From: Streptomyces himalayensis subsp. himalayensis
GTDB taxonomy: Bacteria; Actinomycetota; Actinomycetes; Streptomycetales; Streptomycetaceae
Length of the DNA: 64,000 bases
Direction of reading: 5' to 3'
NCBI RefSeq assembly: GCF_013778455.1
Contig: NZ_JACEHE010000033.1
Coordinates: 1 to 64,000 of the forward strand
Shown: piece after piece, positions 62,720 through 64,000 of the stretch
How positions within the stretch are numbered: position 1 is the stretch's first letter
Layout of the letters: each line of letters begins with the position of its first letter
Translations under genes and position numbers: made by a program
Notes under the pieces: generated by a model
Databases searched by the model: none
Seen by the model: only the letters and a program-made list of their open reading frames with translations
What the model was told of the DNA's origin: nothing

Positions 62720-63208
62720 TTGAGCGACGCGACGACTACCCCGGACAGCCGACGGATCTTCATCGACAAGCAGAGCCCCAAGGCCTACCACGCCCTGATC
62801 CAGACCTCCGAGGCGGTCCGAGCGACCGCCGCCGACGCAGGCCTTGACCGCTCACTCGTGGAACTCGTCAACCTCCGCGTCTCGCAGATCAACGGCTGCG
62901 CCTACTGCCTCAGTCTGCACACCAAGGCGGCCCTCCGCACGGGTGAGACCACGCAACGACTCGGAGTGCTGGCGGCCTGGCGGGATACGGAACTGTTCAC
63001 ACCGCGGGAACGTGCGGCGCTGGCCCTGGCGGAGGCGACCACCGACCCCTCGAACGCCACCGGGCAGGAGATCGCCTACGACACCGCCCGCCAGGTGCTC
63101 ACCGACGACGAGATCTCCGCGGTGATCTGGGTGGCGGTGACGATCAACGCGTTCAACCGGGTCTCGATCATGAGCAGGCATCCCGTCCGCCCGGCTCCTG
63201 GGCAGTGA
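62720..63208 (+). CDS. AhpD-like carboxymuconolactone decarboxylase family protein
   Basis: 162 residues. The redox CxxC plus His motif of peroxidase-type members is present in NGCAYCLSLHTKAALRTGE, unlike the CMD-like protein at 14857. It is probably an alkylhydroperoxidase-like thiol enzyme acting in oxidative stress. The start is TTG at 62720, with GAGGGAG upstream. It is divergent from the pirin gene. Confidence 0.87.
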   Translation: MSDATTTPDSRRIFIDKQSPKAYHALIQTSEAVRATAADAGLDRSLVELVNLRVSQINGCAYCLSLHTKAALRTGETTQRLGVLAAWRDTELFTPRERAALALAEATTDPSNATGQEIAYDTARQVLTDDEISAVIWVAVTINAFNRVSIMSRHPVRPAPGQ

Positions 63209-63351
63209 CCGGATGGGCAGGTGCTGTCGCGTCGCGGTCATCGGGCGGAGGCCGCAACCCCCTGCCCAAGAACTCCAGTCCGTGATAGCCATGCTCAGCA
63301 GCCGCAAGGTCGAAGCGGGAACCGGCAATGAACGACCTAGGAGACCCCGAG

Positions 63352-63924
63352 ATGCGTACGTTGATCAGCACTGCCTTTGTCTCGCTCGATGGCGTCGTGG
63401 AGGCCCCCGGCGGCGAGCCGGGCTACCGGAACTCCGGATGGACCTTCAAGGATGTGGAGTTCCTCCCGGAGGCGTTCGAGATCAAGGGCCGGGAGCAGCA
63501 GGAGGCCACCGCGATGATGCTGGGCCGGGTCAGCTACGAGGCGTTCAGCCCGGTCTGGCCGGGTATGGAGGATTTCGCCGACTACAACGGGATGCCGAAG
63601 TACGTCGTCTCCACCAGCCTCGCCGAGGACGACCTGGTGTCGGACTGGGGTGAGATCACGATCCTGCGCTCTCTCGACGAGGTTGCCGCTCTGAAGGAGA
63701 CCGAGGGAGGGCCGATCATCATTCACGGCAGCGCCGCCCTCAACCGGAGCCTCTCCGACGCGGGTCTGATCGACCGCTACCACCTGCTCGTCTTCCCGTT
63801 GCTGCTGGGCGCGGGCAAGCGGCTGTTCAGCGACACGGACAAGGACGCCCAGAAGCTGAAGCTCGTCGAGCACGAGGCGTACGCCAACGGTCTGCAGAAG
63901 AACGTCTTCGACGTCGTCCGCTGA
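63352..63924 (+). CDS. RibD C-terminal/DHFR-fold reductase
   Basis: 190 residues of the RibD C-terminal (dihydrofolate-reductase-like) family: MRTLISTAFVSLDGVVEAPG, MMLGRVSYEAFSPVWP, PKYVVSTSLAEDDL, IIIHGSAALNRSLSDAGLID and LLLGAGKRLF. Stand-alone members are NADPH-dependent reductases of unknown substrate. ATG 63352 has AGGAGA eight bases upstream. Confidence 0.88.
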   Translation: MRTLISTAFVSLDGVVEAPGGEPGYRNSGWTFKDVEFLPEAFEIKGREQQEATAMMLGRVSYEAFSPVWPGMEDFADYNGMPKYVVSTSLAEDDLVSDWGEITILRSLDEVAALKETEGGPIIIHGSAALNRSLSDAGLIDRYHLLVFPLLLGAGKRLFSDTDKDAQKLKLVEHEAYANGLQKNVFDVVR

Positions 63925-64000
63925 CGAGCGCCGCTCTGGCAGTGCTGTGACGTGACCCGTCGGTGGCATGGCTCCATGTGCTGGCCGGATGCGCGGCGGC

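Overview
This window is high-GC actinobacterial DNA, almost certainly Streptomyces. GTG and TTG starts are common, Shine-Dalgarno sites are GGAGG-like, and neighbouring genes are often coupled by 4-bp ATGA/GTGA overlaps. Other hallmarks are a conservon (CvnA-D), a perfect CebR-type operator and a rare in-frame TTA codon in an extracellular hydrolase gene. There is no rRNA, no CRISPR array and no obvious antibiotic gene cluster.

0-2.5 kb: the end of a transporter-like gene, a secreted alpha/beta hydrolase and a PaaX-type regulator form a translationally coupled run. 2.5-4.4 kb: a GH43 glycosidase with three visible lesions is fused to a fragment of a pyridine-nucleotide oxidoreductase.

4.4-17.8 kb is the most interesting part. 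It holds a LacI-type regulator and six copies of a 14-bp palindrome (consensus TGCTAACGTTAGCA) placed in front of most of its neighbours. The candidate regulon comprises a cupin, an APH-like kinase, a D-2-hydroxyacid dehydrogenase, an MFS transporter, a fumarylacetoacetate-hydrolase-fold enzyme, an NAD(P)H:FMN reductase, an enolase paralogue with two altered active-site positions, an extradiol dioxygenase of the homoprotocatechuate type, an AhpD/CMD-like protein, an alcohol-dehydrogenase-like protein lacking the usual catalytic-zinc His, and a LysR regulator. I read it as an aromatic or oxo-acid catabolic locus whose substrate is unknown.

18-26.2 kb: a 3-hydroxyacyl-CoA dehydrogenase, an AraC regulator, a two-component flavin monooxygenase with its reductase, an SRPBCC protein, a broken CoA-transferase/etfA fusion and a Zn-ribbon OB-fold protein.

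26.2-35.6 kb is a gene graveyard ending at a tRNA-Pro gene. It contains IS transposase remnants and fragments of HxlR, quinone oxidoreductase, chromate transporter, GH2 and TetR genes. Three genes look intact: a large membrane protein, an ATPase with a nuclease-like C-terminus, and a tyrosine recombinase whose 3' end faces the tRNA.

35.8-45 kb: an MmcQ-like protein, a GNAT/XRE pair with direct-repeat operators, a conservon with a GAF protein in place of the usual P450, a SAM methyltransferase, a K+-channel-like protein and a beta-hydroxyacid dehydrogenase. 45-55.4 kb: a complete kdpFABC potassium pump operon with kdpD, but kdpE is reduced to 51 codons by an internal deletion. A divergent APC/KUP-like permease follows. 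55.5-64 kb: a membrane Ser/Thr kinase, a YceI protein, a secreted GH5 mannanase with FN3 and CBM2 domains under a CebR-like site, and several small stress or detoxification enzymes (VOC, GNAT, pirin, AhpD-like, RibD-like reductase).
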